From an uncultured Roseburia sp. (GTDB taxonomy: Bacteria > Bacillota > Clostridia > Lachnospirales > Lachnospiraceae): a stretch of DNA of 63,258 nt. Location: contig CANONN010000015.1 of assembly GCA_947567625.1 (NCBI GenBank), positions 1 to 63,258 on the forward strand, in the 5' to 3' direction. The position numbers were made by a program, and so were the translations under genes. How positions within the stretch are numbered: position 1 is the first letter of the stretch; each line of letters begins with the position of its first letter. The notes under the pieces were generated by a model. That model saw only the letters and a program-made list of their open reading frames with translations. It was not told where the DNA came from and did not search any database. Positions 9,574-18,797 of the stretch are shown here, in pieces.

Positions 9574-10833
9574 ATGGGAATGACAATGACGCAGAAGATA
9601 CTTGCCGCACATGCCGGGCTGCCATCCGTTTCTGCCGGACAGCTGATCGAGGCTGATTTAGATTTGGTATTGGGAAATGATATCACATCTCCGGTGGCGA
9701 TTCATGAGATGGAGAAGATGAAAGTTGACGGTGTGTTTCATAAAGACAAAATCGCACTCGTGTTAGACCACTTTGTTCCGAATAAAGACATTAAGTCTGC
9801 ACAGCACTGTAAATGTGTCAGAGAATTTGCGTGCAAGCATGAAATCAGCAATTATTTTGACGTGGGTGAGATGGGGATTGAGCATGCGCTGTTGCCCGAG
9901 CAGGGACTGACCGTGGCGGGGGATGTGATTATCGGCGCGGACTCTCACACCTGTACTTACGGCGCGCTGGGCGCATTTTCTACCGGCGTCGGCAGCACCG
10001 ATATGGCGGCCGGGATGGCGACCGGAAAGGCGTGGTTTAAAGTGCCTTCTGCCATCAAGTTTAACCTGACCGGAAAGCCGGCGAAATGGATCAGCGGCAA
10101 AGACATTATTTTGCACATCATCGGCATGATCGGCGTAGACGGCGCGCTGTACCGTTCGATGGAGTTTGTCGGAGACGGCATTTCCTATCTGACGATGGAC
10201 GACCGCTTTACGATCGCCAATATGGCGATTGAGGCCGGCGGCAAGAACGGTATCTTCCCGGTGGATGACCTGGCAAAACAGTATATGGAAGAACACTCCA
10301 AACGCCCTTACCAGGTGTATGAGGCGGATGCGGACGCCGTGTATGACGAGGAGTATACGATTGATCTTGGCAGCTTAAAACCAACCGTGGCTTTTCCGCA
10401 TCTGCCGGAAAATACCAAGACGATCGATGAGGTCGGCGATATCAAAATCGATCAGGTCGTGATCGGTTCCTGCACCAACGGAAGGATGGATGATCTGCGC
10501 GTTGCGGCCTCTATTTTAAAAGGGAAAAAAGTGGCTAAGGGGATGCGCGTGATCGTGATTCCGGCCACGCAGAAGATCTATTTGCAGGCGATGGAAGAGG
10601 GACTGCTCAAAATCTTTGTGGAGGCCGGCGCCGTCGTCAGCACGCCGACCTGCGGTCCCTGCCTGGGCGGTTATATGGGCATTTTGGCCGAGCATGAGAG
10701 ATGCGTTTCCACCACGAACCGAAACTTTGTGGGAAGAATGGGCCATGTGGAATCCGAGATTTATCTCGTGAGCCCGGCGGTTGCGGCGGCCAGCGCTGTA
10801 ACCGGAAAGCTGAGCAGCCCGGAAGAAATATAG
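9574..10833 (+). CDS. leuC: 3-isopropylmalate dehydratase large subunit
   Basis: Isomerises 2- to 3-isopropylmalate in leucine synthesis, together with LeuD. It is 419 aa, the short archaeal/clostridial type of the aconitase superfamily. The three [4Fe-4S] cysteines are present: SCTNGR (about residue 300) and TCGPCLGG (about 360-367); DSHTCTYG (about 125-132) and [17 protein letters not shown] are family motifs. The related homoaconitase family cannot be excluded from sequence alone, but the leuD partner and LysR neighbour favour LeuC. leuA and leuB are not in the window. Confidence 0.93.
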   Translation: MGMTMTQKILAAHAGLPSVSAGQLIEADLDLVLGNDITSPVAIHEMEKMKVDGVFHKDKIALVLDHFVPNKDIKSAQHCKCVREFACKHEISNYFDVGEMGIEHALLPEQGLTVAGDVIIGADSHTCTYGALGAFSTGVGSTDMAAGMATGKAWFKVPSAIKFNLTGKPAKWISGKDIILHIIGMIGVDGALYRSMEFVGDGISYLTMDDRFTIANMAIEAGGKNGIFPVDDLAKQYMEEHSKRPYQVYEADADAVYDEEYTIDLGSLKPTVAFPHLPENTKTIDEVGDIKIDQVVIGSCTNGRMDDLRVAASILKGKKVAKGMRVIVIPATQKIYLQAMEEGLLKIFVEAGAVVSTPTCGPCLGGYMGILAEHERCVSTTNRNFVGRMGHVESEIYLVSPAVAAASAVTGKLSSPEEI

Positions 10834-10870
10834 CATCGACGGCATGATAACAGGATATATCATTAGGAAG

Positions 10871-10973
10871 TCTGCGATTGAAAAATAAGCCTGCTTATCT
10901 TATAGTTCAATCGGGAATTTGTGCAGAAGCATCACAAATTCTCCTGATCGCAGAGCAGAATCTGATATTCTGC
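10871..10973 (+). other. Strongly folded spacer between leuC and leuD
   Basis: Perfect inverted repeats are nested here: an outer TCTGCGAT (10871-10878)/ATCGCAGA (10947-10954), an inner ATAAG/CTTAT hairpin with a CCTG loop (10885-10898), GAATTTGTG (10915-10923)/CACAAATTC (10933-10941), and a following GCAGAAT/ATTCTGC hairpin (10955-10973). CGATTGAA (10875-10882)/TTCAATCG (10906-10913) competes with the outer stem, so two folds are possible. There is no T run, so it is not a simple terminator. Confidence 0.7.
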
Positions 10974-11015
10974 CCGCGTTCCTTTGCAGAGAATGTTTCA
11001 GATTGAGAGGGAAAT

Positions 11016-11504
11016 ATGAAAGCAGCAAATGGTTATGTATTTAAATATGGCGACAATGTGGATACGGACGTGATTATTCCGGCAAGATATCTGAACTCCT
11101 CCGATCCCAAAGAGCTTGCCGCACATTGTATGGAAGATATAGACAAGGATTTTGTCAAACGTGTGAAAGAAGGCGATATCATCGTGGCAAATAAAAACTT
11201 TGGCTGCGGTTCTTCCAGAGAACACGCGCCATTGTCGATTAAGGCGGCCGGCGTAAGCTGTGTGATTGCCGAGACGTTTGCCCGCATTTTTTACCGCAAT
11301 GCCATCAACATCGGCCTGCCGATCATTGAATGTCCCAAGGCCGCTGTAGAGATCGAGGCGGGGGACGAGGTAGAAGTCGATTTTGACACCGGTGTGATTA
11401 CCGACAAGACAAAGGGCAAATCTTACCAGGGGCAGGCGTTTCCGCCGTTTATGCAAAATATCATTGACTGTGGGGGCCTGGTAAATTATATCAATCAGAA
11501 ATAG
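11016..11504 (+). CDS. leuD: 3-isopropylmalate dehydratase small subunit
   Basis: The swivelling domain partner of LeuC. It is 162 aa, the short form. [17 protein letters not shown] (about residues 9-25) and [11 protein letters not shown] (about 65-75) are the family signatures. GAGAGG (about 11004-11009) precedes the ATG. It lies 182 bases after leuC across a folded spacer, and its last 14 bases overlap the 3' end of the opposing AP2/HNH-like gene. Confidence 0.94.
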   Translation: MKAANGYVFKYGDNVDTDVIIPARYLNSSDPKELAAHCMEDIDKDFVKRVKEGDIIVANKNFGCGSSREHAPLSIKAAGVSCVIAETFARIFYRNAINIGLPIIECPKAAVEIEAGDEVEVDFDTGVITDKTKGKSYQGQAFPPFMQNIIDCGGLVNYINQK

Positions 11505-12300
11505 GAGAGCGGTTCGCAAGATAATCCGTGTATTTTTTGGATATTTTGACGGCCGTGTAGAGATCGGCGTATTCTTTCGGGGATACGCCCTCTATATAGT
11601 TTTCCGGGAAATTTTTATCTATGCCTGCCGTGTGCGCGAGATCGGCCGCTTTATTGTAAGCGATGGCGGCTTTGGTCTCACTGGCGTAGGTGCCGATTTT
11701 AAAATAGCCGTTTAGGTGTATCAAAGTTTTGTAGCGTGTGACGCCCGCTTTGGTGAAAGAGACGACGCCGTGGTAACGGTTTTTGATGATGATATTTGCG
11801 TAGCGGTAATCCCAGGAGTCGCCGTTGGCGAACAGATAATCCCTGCCGGCCACGGCGTAGGGCTTGATGCCGTAGCGCGAGAGGATGGAACACTGCATCC
11901 CGTAGTCGTTGACATACAGATGGCCCTGCCGCTTTAGAATCTTATGGCTCGAGTAGTAAAATAAGTCGTCAATGTCAAATTTGTATTCCTCCGCGGGTGT
12001 GAGAAAATAGCTGAAATACCCCTTGTGCAGATAGATCGGATTCTTGATGTAGATGCCGTTATCACGCAAATTGATTAGGAGCATTTGCTTTTCGGGGGAA
12101 AGCACACGTTCTGTAGCGCCATAGTTGTACGGCGTGACAGAGAAATCCTGCAATAACTGCTGTGCCTCTTTGTATGCGTCGTGGGCAAGCTGCTCTGTGG
12201 CAAAACTGCCAAGGCTGATATGTTTGCCTTTGTGGTTGAAGTTGGAGCGATAATAAATTGTGCCGTTTTTTTGTTTTGCCTGAAAAACACCTGGAAGCAT
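11491..12300 (-). CDS. Degenerate HNH protein flanked by two AP2-like domains
   Basis: The protein has 269 aa when started at 12300 (MLPGVFQAK), where AAAGG lies about 7 bases upstream. Residues about 1-50 ([10 protein letters not shown]...[21 protein letters not shown]) and about 185-245 ([23 protein letters not shown]...AAIAYNKAA) look like AP2 DNA-binding domains. Between them, [14 protein letters not shown] then [18 protein letters not shown] aligns with the HNH nuclease pattern VDHINGxxLDNRRENLRI, but the catalytic Asp-His is replaced by Leu-Phe. It therefore looks like a homing-endonuclease relative that lost nuclease activity. Function is unknown. It is convergent with leuD and divergent from thrC. 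Confidence 0.6.
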   Translation of the reverse strand: MLPGVFQAKQKNGTIYYRSNFNHKGKHISLGSFATEQLAHDAYKEAQQLLQDFSVTPYNYGATERVLSPEKQMLLINLRDNGIYIKNPIYLHKGYFSYFLTPAEEYKFDIDDLFYYSSHKILKRQGHLYVNDYGMQCSILSRYGIKPYAVAGRDYLFANGDSWDYRYANIIIKNRYHGVVSFTKAGVTRYKTLIHLNGYFKIGTYASETKAAIAYNKAADLAHTAGIDKNFPENYIEGVSPKEYADLYTAVKISKKYTDYLANRSPISD

Positions 12301-12411
12301 AGAAGAGCCTTTCTGCTGTATCGTTTTCTTGCGGTATGCGCAGCAAATGCGCACGCCTGTCTGAACGTTTCTTTTAGTTTAACATGCAGGATAGCGTTGC
12401 GCAATAAAAGA

Positions 12412-12441
12412 TTGACAGTGACCTGTTATTTCCTATATAAT
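12412..12441 (+). promoter_or_regulatory. Promoter of thrC
   Basis: TTGACA (12412-12417), 18-base spacer and a perfect TATAAT (12436-12441). It lies about 100 bases before thrC, in the gap divergent from the AP2/HNH-like gene. Confidence 0.8.
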
Positions 12442-12538
12442 AGAGCAGGATTATGATTAGAAGAATTTGTTTATGCGCCGGGACAGCGGGCAATTGTAAG
12501 GCTGCCAATACATAGTGCGGCGCGGAAATGAGGACAGA

Positions 12539-14029
12539 ATGAACATAATGTATGTGAGTACGAGAGACGCCGGTGAGAGAGTGACTGCATCGCAGGCGAT
12601 TTTAAAAGGGCTGGCCAACGACGGCGGCCTGTTTGTTCCGACAGAGATACCCAAGCTTGACGTTGGTATGGATGAGCTGTCCGGTATGAGCTATCAGGAA
12701 ACGGCCTACGCTGTGATGAAGCTGTTTCTCACCGATTTTACCGAAGAGGAGCTAAGGCGCTGCATCAATGCCGCCTATGACGCCAAGTTTGATACGGAGA
12801 CGATCGCCCCGCTCGTCAGTGCGGACGGCGCCTATTATCTTGAGCTGTTTCACGGCTCCACCATCGCGTTTAAAGATATGGCCCTGTCGATCTTACCGCA
12901 TCTTCTGACGACTGCGGCAAAAAAGAACCAGGTCAAAAATGATATCGTCATTTTGACCGCGACTTCGGGCGATACCGGGAAAGCGGCGCTGGCGGGATTT
13001 GCCGATGTGGAGGGCACACGGATTGTCGTATTTTACCCCAAAAACGGCGTCAGCCCGATTCAGGAGAAGCAGATGATCACGCAAAAAGGGGACAACACCT
13101 TTGTGGTCGGGATACACGGCAATTTTGATCAGGCGCAGACCGGCGTAAAGAATATGTTTTCGGATGCAGCGTTGGCCAAAGAGATGGATGCTGCGGGATT
13201 TCAGTTCTCCTCCGCCAATTCGATCAATATTGGGCGTCTGGTTCCGCAGATCGTGTATTATGTGTACGCCTACGCAAAGCTGTATGAGAGCGGCGCGGTG
13301 GCAAAGGACGAGAAGATCAACGTAGTCGTTCCCACCGGCAATTTTGGCAATATATTGGCGGCGTTTTACGCCAAGAATATGGGGTTGCCGATCGGCAGAT
13401 TAATTTGTGCCTCCAATGAGAACAAGGTGCTGTATGATTTCTTCCGCACCGGGACTTACGACAAAAACCGCGAATTTGTGCTGACGAGCTCGCCCTCGAT
13501 GGATATTTTGATTTCCAGCAATCTGGAGCGGCTGATTTACCGCATTGCCGGAGATGACGCGGTGAAAAACGCGGCGCTGATGAAGAGTCTGCGCGACGGC
13601 GGGATATACGAGATTACGCCGGAGATGAGCGCACAGTTGACCGATTTTTATGGAAATTATGCGAGCGAGGCGGAGACTGCGGCTGCGATTCGTGATCTCT
13701 ATGAAAAGACGGGGTATGTGATAGACACGCACACGGCAGTGGCGGCAAGCGTCTATCAGAAATATAAAGCGGAGACCAAAGATACCGAGACTAAGACCGT
13801 GATCGCTTCGACGGCAAGCCCGTTTAAGTTTACCAGGAGTGTCATGAAAGCGATCGACGAGAAATATGACAGCATGGAAGATTTTGCGTTGGTGGATGAG
13901 CTTAGCAGGATTGGCAATGTAGACGTGCCGCAGGCGATTGAGGAAATCCGCAGCGCACCGGTGCGCCATAAGACCGTGTGTGAGGTGGAGGAGATGCCGC
14001 AGGTAGTGAAGCGGTTTCTCGGAATTTAA
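12539..14029 (+). CDS. thrC: Threonine synthase
   Basis: A PLP enzyme converting O-phosphohomoserine to threonine. It is 496 aa, the longer class with an N-terminal extension (YVSTRDAGERVTASQAILKGLANDGGLFVP). The PLP lysine lies in FHGSTIAFKDMA (about residues 103-114). ATSGDTGKAAL and PTGNFGNILA are the phosphate and PLP-ring contacts. The ATG at 12539 follows GAGGA by 6 bases; ATG at 12548 is possible. It is a single-gene unit with its own promoter and terminator. Confidence 0.95.
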   Translation: MNIMYVSTRDAGERVTASQAILKGLANDGGLFVPTEIPKLDVGMDELSGMSYQETAYAVMKLFLTDFTEEELRRCINAAYDAKFDTETIAPLVSADGAYYLELFHGSTIAFKDMALSILPHLLTTAAKKNQVKNDIVILTATSGDTGKAALAGFADVEGTRIVVFYPKNGVSPIQEKQMITQKGDNTFVVGIHGNFDQAQTGVKNMFSDAALAKEMDAAGFQFSSANSINIGRLVPQIVYYVYAYAKLYESGAVAKDEKINVVVPTGNFGNILAAFYAKNMGLPIGRLICASNENKVLYDFFRTGTYDKNREFVLTSSPSMDILISSNLERLIYRIAGDDAVKNAALMKSLRDGGIYEITPEMSAQLTDFYGNYASEAETAAAIRDLYEKTGYVIDTHTAVAASVYQKYKAETKDTETKTVIASTASPFKFTRSVMKAIDEKYDSMEDFALVDELSRIGNVDVPQAIEEIRSAPVRHKTVCEVEEMPQVVKRFLGI

Positions 14030-14071
14030 AACAGTTTCATCGAGTAGGGAAGACCAAATTTCCCCGCACAG

Positions 14072-14103
14072 AAAAAGCCTGCAGCGAACGCTGCAGGCTT
14101 TTG
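14072..14103. terminator. Bidirectional terminator between thrC and the CheX-like gene
   Basis: A perfect 10-bp stem (AGCCTGCAGC at 14076-14085 with GCTGCAGGCT at 14090-14099) and a GAAC loop are flanked by an A run on the left and a T run on the right. It can serve both converging genes. Confidence 0.85.
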
Positions 14104-14120
14104 AACTGTCTTAAAAACCA

Positions 14121-15017
14121 TTATCCGGGCACGGTGATTTCGAGGATAAAATTAATCATGCCAAACGGAAATACGACCGGCAATAGATAAGTCTCTGTAT
14201 CGTTAAAGATCAGCAGAGGATTGTCTTCCGTATAAGGCGGGTCGAGCAACAGCTCCACCGAACGCTCGTTTGAAATGTTTACATTGAAGAGACCGTTATG
14301 TAAGTTGAGAAAATCATCGACGGAGGATTGTACATACTCGTCAAACTCCTCAAACGTCTCGCCTACATAGCGGGAGGCAAAGGAAATCGCTGTCTCTTCC
14401 GACATATCAATATAGATCTTGATGTTGAACTCACCGTGAATCTGCTGGGAAACGCAGTAGTTCGTCGGATATTCGTTACAGGGATATGGATAGATCGGAG
14501 TAAAATCGTCACCGATAAACCGAACCAGATTGTTAAACAAAAGCTGCAGGAACGATACCTCAAACGGTGAGAGCGGGCGTTCCGTGGCAATCAAAAAGTT
14601 TTCTATCAGGTGCTGCACGTTTTCTTCTGTCTCCTCCGAAATACTGTAATCATCCAGTTCATTTTCCGATTGGTAATCGATAATCAATTCCTGAAGACGT
14701 TCGTTGTCAATAATCCCCTGATCAACAAATACCTGCCCTAAAAGCAAAAAATCGGGCCCTTGGTCCTTGACTAACGCAGTCACCTGCGACTGCGTGAGAT
14801 ATCCTTCTTTGACGGCAAGCTCGCCGAAGCGCTTGTCCTGATGCGTCTGCTGAATGACGATCTGGTCAACTTCGTTTGCCGTCATATATCCGGCGTGAAT
14901 AGCAAGGGTTCCGAGTTTCATGTGGTCAATTGACTTTTGCTTCATAGCCAAAATTAACTGTTCGCTTGTTATGACTTTGCGGGACAACAGATAATTTCCA
15001 AAGAATTGAGCGTACAT
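14121..15017 (-). CDS. CheX-like protein with MshEN-like repeats
   Basis: A 298-aa soluble protein. The first 120 residues hold about three repeats of the pattern [FL]GxLhhxxGhhTxxxhxxhhxxQ (for example RFGELAVKEGYLTQSQV), resembling the MshEN cyclic-di-GMP-binding motif. The C-terminal half (about 150-295) resembles the CheX/CheC/FliN phosphatase fold; the helix SSVDDFLNLHNGLFN corresponds to the ExxN catalytic segment with Asp in place of Glu. It follows a single-domain response regulator by 3 bases, so the pair probably acts together, perhaps in dephosphorylation. No chemotaxis genes are nearby. Fold assignment is by pattern only. Confidence 0.6.
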   Translation of the reverse strand: MYAQFFGNYLLSRKVITSEQLILAMKQKSIDHMKLGTLAIHAGYMTANEVDQIVIQQTHQDKRFGELAVKEGYLTQSQVTALVKDQGPDFLLLGQVFVDQGIIDNERLQELIIDYQSENELDDYSISEETEENVQHLIENFLIATERPLSPFEVSFLQLLFNNLVRFIGDDFTPIYPYPCNEYPTNYCVSQQIHGEFNIKIYIDMSEETAISFASRYVGETFEEFDEYVQSSVDDFLNLHNGLFNVNISNERSVELLLDPPYTEDNPLLIFNDTETYLLPVVFPFGMINFILEITVPG

Positions 15018-15020
15018 AGA

Positions 15021-15398
15021 TTATCTCCCTTCAAATCTTGTGTAAATGACATGTAAAATCAGATCCGCATTTAACGGTTTCTGGATGAAATCTTTCGCTC
15101 CTGCTTCAATGGCGGCTTTCAATTGTGACTGTGTACCAACGGAAGAGACGATAACGATCTCAGCGTCGCTATCATACTCCATGATTTCGCGCGTAGCGGC
15201 ATTACCATCTTTTACAGGCATGACAATATCAAGAAATACCAGATCTGGTTTTTCTTTTTTATAGATGTCAACAGCATCCTGTCCATTGGAGGCCTCATAA
15301 AAGATTGGTTCTCCATATCCAAGAATAATGTCTTTTAATTGTTTTCTCGCAAGGATAGAATCATCGCCAATAAGGATTTTTGCATTATCTAATATCAT
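15021..15398 (-). CDS. Single-domain response regulator (CheY-like)
   Basis: A 125-aa stand-alone receiver domain. It has the acidic pair DD (residues 12-13), phospho-acceptor Asp in LVFLDIVMP (about 57), the Ser/Thr position in IVIVSS (about 83-88) and the Lys in DFIQKPL (about 107). No output domain is attached, so it must act through protein contacts. The CheX-like partner downstream is the obvious candidate. The cognate histidine kinase is not in the window. Confidence 0.9.
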   Translation of the reverse strand: MILDNAKILIGDDSILARKQLKDIILGYGEPIFYEASNGQDAVDIYKKEKPDLVFLDIVMPVKDGNAATREIMEYDSDAEIVIVSSVGTQSQLKAAIEAGAKDFIQKPLNADLILHVIYTRFEGR

Positions 15399-15432
15399 AG
15401 TAGAATTCTCCCCTATCCATATATTATATATT

Positions 15433-15461
15433 ATTCTACACTAATTGGCCGAATAGTTCAA
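15433..15461 (-). promoter_or_regulatory. Promoter of the response regulator-CheX operon
   Basis: On the minus strand, TTGAAC (15461-15456), 17-base spacer and TAGAAT (15438-15433). The start point lies about 30-40 bases before the response regulator. Confidence 0.55.
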
Positions 15462-15589
15462 TGATAAAATAGAAAAATATGAAAATTTATTATTTTGTCA
15501 CAAGGTGGATTGCATTTTGAGGAGGGAGCCGATATAATGATAGACAGCAGGCAGATATTTACACGTCTGGGAAAGATGAGGGATACCGT

Positions 15590-15931
15590 ATGACAACGAT
15601 ATTTGATTTGATTGCCGTTATTTTTGGCATTTTTATGATCGGCTCAGGGCTCAACATGAAACGGACCGGTGAGATCAGCACGATTATCATGACGGCACAG
15701 GAGATCGAAAAATGCAGGGATAAGGCGGGGTATATCGCATATATTTACTGGAAAGAAGCGGTGTTTGGCGGGCTTTTTATTCTGGTCGGTATTATGGGAG
15801 TGATCAATGCCTTTGTCGTGAACCTGGGGTTTTGGCTCAATGCGATAGATCTGGTGATCTTTTTGGGGGCGTTCCTGTGGTTTTACCACGAACTCGCGGA
15901 AGCGAGAGAGAAGTTTGTCACGAAATTTTAA
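15590..15931 (+). CDS. Small membrane protein of unknown function
   Basis: A 113-aa protein with three hydrophobic segments: about residues 3-22 (LIAVIFGIFMIGSGL), 55-77 (AVFGGLFILVGIMGVINAFVV) and 82-100 (WLNAIDLVIFLGAFLWFY). A polar loop between the first two contains AQEIEKCRDKAGYIAY. I do not recognise the family. It is a monocistronic gene between divergent signalling genes and a bidirectional terminator shared with citrate synthase. Confidence 0.75.
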   Translation: MTTIFDLIAVIFGIFMIGSGLNMKRTGEISTIIMTAQEIEKCRDKAGYIAYIYWKEAVFGGLFILVGIMGVINAFVVNLGFWLNAIDLVIFLGAFLWFYHELAEAREKFVTKF

Positions 15932-15970
15932 TTTTGGCGCTAACGTCTCAGCGAAAAGACAGAGACTGCC

Positions 15971-16012
15971 AAAAAGAATCGGGTGTCGCATTTGATGCCC
16001 GATTCTTTTTTG
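15971..16012. terminator. Bidirectional terminator
   Basis: AAAAGAATCGGG pairs with CCCGATTCTTTT around a short GTGTCGCATTTGATG region that itself pairs partly. A runs and T runs on the two sides serve the membrane-protein gene and the converging citrate synthase gene. Confidence 0.8.
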
Positions 16013-16024
16013 TAGGCAGAAAAA

Positions 16025-17386
16025 CTAGCGTTCTGCCATCGGTATATAGGTTCTGTGTTCTCCCACGTTTTTGTAGGCGGGGCGCATGATTTTGCCGTTG
16101 GTGGACAGCTCTTCGAGACGGTGCGCGCTCCAGCCGGCGATGCGCGCGATGGCAAAGATCGGCGTATAGAGCTCTACCGGAAGGCCGAGCATGCTGTAGG
16201 CAAATCCGCTGAAGAAGTCTACATTTGGGCTGACGCCCTTATAAATCTTGCGCTCTTTTGCAATGATCTGCGGCGCGAGGCGCTCCACCGTGGCGTAGAG
16301 GGCAAATTCTTTCTCGCAGCCTTTTTCGGCGGACAATTTCTCCACGAAAGAGCGGAACAGTCTGGCACGGGGGTCGGAAAGCGAATAGATGGCGTGTCCC
16401 ATACCGTAAATCAATCCTGCCCGGTCAAACGCCTCCTTGTGCAGAAGCGCCGTCAGATAGCGGGTAATCTGTTCTTCGTCCTTCCAGTCGGTCAGGTGCT
16501 GTTTCATATCCTCAAACATGCGCACTACTTTGATGTTGGCGCCGCCGTGTTTTGGACCTTTGAGCGAACCAAGGGAGGCGGCAATCACGGAATAAGTATC
16601 GGTGCCCGAGGAGGAAACTAAATGTGTCGTAAAAGTAGAGTTGTTTCCGCCGCCGTGCTCCATGTGTAGAATCAGCGCGATATCCAAAAGCTTTGCCTCA
16701 AGCGGGGTAAACTTGCTGTCGGCGCGCAGCATATGCAAAATATTTTCCGCCGTGGAGTATTCCGGCTGCGGCGCGTGGATAAAAAGGCTTGCCCCTTCAT
16801 GGTAGTGCTGGTAAGTCTGATATCCGTAAACGGAAAGCAGCGGAAACAGACTGATGAGCTGCATACACTGGCGCAGTACATTTGGCATGGAGATGTTATC
16901 GGCCATATCGTCATACGAGTAGAGCGTCAGCACGCTTCTGGCGAGCGTGTTCATCATATCCTTGCTGGGGGCTTTCATGATGATATCACGCACAAAGCTT
17001 GTGGGCAGCGTGCGGTAGTTGCTTAACATTTCTGCAAATGATTTCAATTCTTCCCTGCTCGGCAGTTCACCAAACAGCAGGAGATAGGCACACTCCTCAA
17101 ACCCGAAATGATTTTTCTCTCCGATGCCGGAAATCAGGTCTTTCACGTCATAGCCGCGGTAAAAAAGCTGGCCGTCTGCCGGAACCGTCTTTCCGTCCAC
17201 TTCCTTTGTCGAACAAACCTCCGATATTTCAGTCAATCCCACCAAAACGCCTTTGCCGTTTAAATCGCGCAGACCGCGTTTGACATCGTATTTGGTGTAT
17301 AACTCAGGATCTATCTTTGCATTTTTTTCACATAACGCAGCGAGCTGCTGCAGCTTAGGGGTGATTTCGCAAAAATTATCAACCAT
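16025..17386 (-). CDS. Citrate synthase (Si type)
   Basis: Condenses acetyl-CoA and oxaloacetate to citrate. It is 453 aa with an N-terminal extension compared with the 370-430 aa forms. Catalytic residues are visible: His in LGSLKGPKHGGANIKV, His in YGMGHAIYSLSDPRAR, and Asp in SPNVDFFSGFAY. The segment MEHGGGNNSTFTTHLVSSSGTD is typical of the large clostridial subgroup. A second, unrelated citrate-synthase-like gene lies at 34701, which raises the question of which one feeds 2-oxoglutarate synthesis. 2-Methylcitrate synthase activity cannot be excluded. Confidence 0.9.
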   Translation of the reverse strand: MVDNFCEITPKLQQLAALCEKNAKIDPELYTKYDVKRGLRDLNGKGVLVGLTEISEVCSTKEVDGKTVPADGQLFYRGYDVKDLISGIGEKNHFGFEECAYLLLFGELPSREELKSFAEMLSNYRTLPTSFVRDIIMKAPSKDMMNTLARSVLTLYSYDDMADNISMPNVLRQCMQLISLFPLLSVYGYQTYQHYHEGASLFIHAPQPEYSTAENILHMLRADSKFTPLEAKLLDIALILHMEHGGGNNSTFTTHLVSSSGTDTYSVIAASLGSLKGPKHGGANIKVVRMFEDMKQHLTDWKDEEQITRYLTALLHKEAFDRAGLIYGMGHAIYSLSDPRARLFRSFVEKLSAEKGCEKEFALYATVERLAPQIIAKERKIYKGVSPNVDFFSGFAYSMLGLPVELYTPIFAIARIAGWSAHRLEELSTNGKIMRPAYKNVGEHRTYIPMAER

Positions 17387-17469
17387 AAGAAACCCTCCTT
17401 TATAGAAATTGCGTTGTAGATGTAGATTCAGAAAACATGAAATTTATGTTATTTAGAAAATACCTCTAT

Positions 17470-17499
17470 ATCATACCATAATGCCAATGTGCGGCACAA
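17470..17499 (-). promoter_or_regulatory. Promoter of citrate synthase
   Basis: On the minus strand, TTGTGC (17499-17494), an 18-base spacer and TATGAT (17475-17470). The -10 is good, the -35 weak. It lies about 85 bases before the start codon. Confidence 0.4.
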
Positions 17500-17583
17500 G
17501 AAAATTTTTTTATATTCATAAAAATATTATAAAGTTCACAAAAATTTCTTATTTTTGCTTTGACATAGGCGCCCTGATTTTAC

Positions 17584-17611
17584 TTGACTTTTATGGCAAG
17601 TAGCATAAAAT
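17584..17611 (+). promoter_or_regulatory. Promoter of the acyltransferase gene
   Basis: TTGACT (17584-17589), a 16-base spacer and TAAAAT (17606-17611), about 45 bases before the start codon. Confidence 0.5.
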
Positions 17612-17655
17612 GATGGATAGATATGCGGCTCGCATAGGGAAGGGGCGTAATCAGA

Positions 17656-18672
17656 ATGGAAAAAAAACAGAAACAATTTTATGTGACGGTGGATTATGCC
17701 AAACTGATCGCTGCCGGGATTGTGGTGTTTGGACACTGTTATCTCGCGGATACGGCCGGGATGGCCTGGTTTGCCGGTTTGGTAAAAGCTGCGGTACAGA
17801 TGTTTTTTGTGTTTAACGGGTATTTCCTGTATCAAAACGGCACGCTGCAAGATAGGGAGAAAATGAAACGCTACTGCCGCCATTTTCTTGTCCTGCTGTG
17901 CGGTTGGATTCTGATTTATTATCTGTGGAATATGTTGTTTACCGAACATGGACAGGCATGGTTTTATACCTACACGATGCAGACCGTACAGTGGGTCTGC
18001 GGCCTCAACGACGGGCATCTGTGGTATGTGCAGAACCTTTTGGCGGTGGCCGTGCTGCTGCATTTGCTCGACAAAACGAGCGCACGTTCGTGGGAGGTGT
18101 TTGCCGCCGCCCTGCTGGCCGGCATGACGGGAGGGCTTCTTTTTCGGGCGCTCTTTGGCGTGCTCTGCGGTCTTCGCCTCGCGGATATAAAGGCGCGGGG
18201 GGAAAATGGTAACGCCGGCAGCGGAATAAAAGCGGAAGAGGCCGCATACGCTGTGCTTGGGGCAGCGGGTCTTGTCGTGATGATTATCATTTATCAGTGT
18301 CCAAACGTGATGGCAGGAAACGCCTGGAGGGATGGCGTTGCGGGAGTCGGCAGCATGTTTGCCGGTATGATGCTTGCGCTGGCGGCGATTGAGACGGATT
18401 TGCATTTACAGCGGCGCGGCGTTCGCCTGTGGGACAGCGCCCGTTTGCGCAAGAGCAGTTCCATTATATATTTTATTCATCTCATGATTGTGCCGTTGTC
18501 CACTGCGGCAGTGAAGTATCTGCTGGTAAACCCAGGAACGGTGGAGCACGGAGGGATTATGTGGAGCTTGTCGGTGGGGCTGCTCACATTTGCCGTCGGT
18601 GCGCTGGCGGGCATCGTCGTGCCTGCCCTCGCGAAATGCAGGTGGTTTGCATGGCTTGGCAAGCTGTATTGA
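17656..18672 (+). CDS. Membrane acyltransferase, OafA/family 3
   Basis: A 338-aa integral membrane protein with about nine to ten hydrophobic segments. The first segment holds VTVDYAKLIAAGIVVFGHCYL, where the His corresponds to the conserved acyltransferase-3 His, and VQMFFVFNGYFLY matches the family FFxxSGY motif. Proteins of this family O-acetylate cell-surface sugars or peptidoglycan; the substrate here cannot be told. It starts MEKKQKQFYV. Its neighbour cdd follows after 125 bases in the same direction but looks unrelated in function. Confidence 0.8.
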   Translation: MEKKQKQFYVTVDYAKLIAAGIVVFGHCYLADTAGMAWFAGLVKAAVQMFFVFNGYFLYQNGTLQDREKMKRYCRHFLVLLCGWILIYYLWNMLFTEHGQAWFYTYTMQTVQWVCGLNDGHLWYVQNLLAVAVLLHLLDKTSARSWEVFAAALLAGMTGGLLFRALFGVLCGLRLADIKARGENGNAGSGIKAEEAAYAVLGAAGLVVMIIIYQCPNVMAGNAWRDGVAGVGSMFAGMMLALAAIETDLHLQRRGVRLWDSARLRKSSSIIYFIHLMIVPLSTAAVKYLLVNPGTVEHGGIMWSLSVGLLTFAVGALAGIVVPALAKCRWFAWLGKLY

Positions 18673-18797
18673 GTTAGACGTTGCTTTCGGGACTCCTTTG
18701 TTACAGGCAAACTTTAAATGGAGCGGATTCCGTAACAGGGAAGCAGAGGCCGAACGGTTACGAAAACTATGCTTTGGAATGGAGAGGAAAGATAAAT

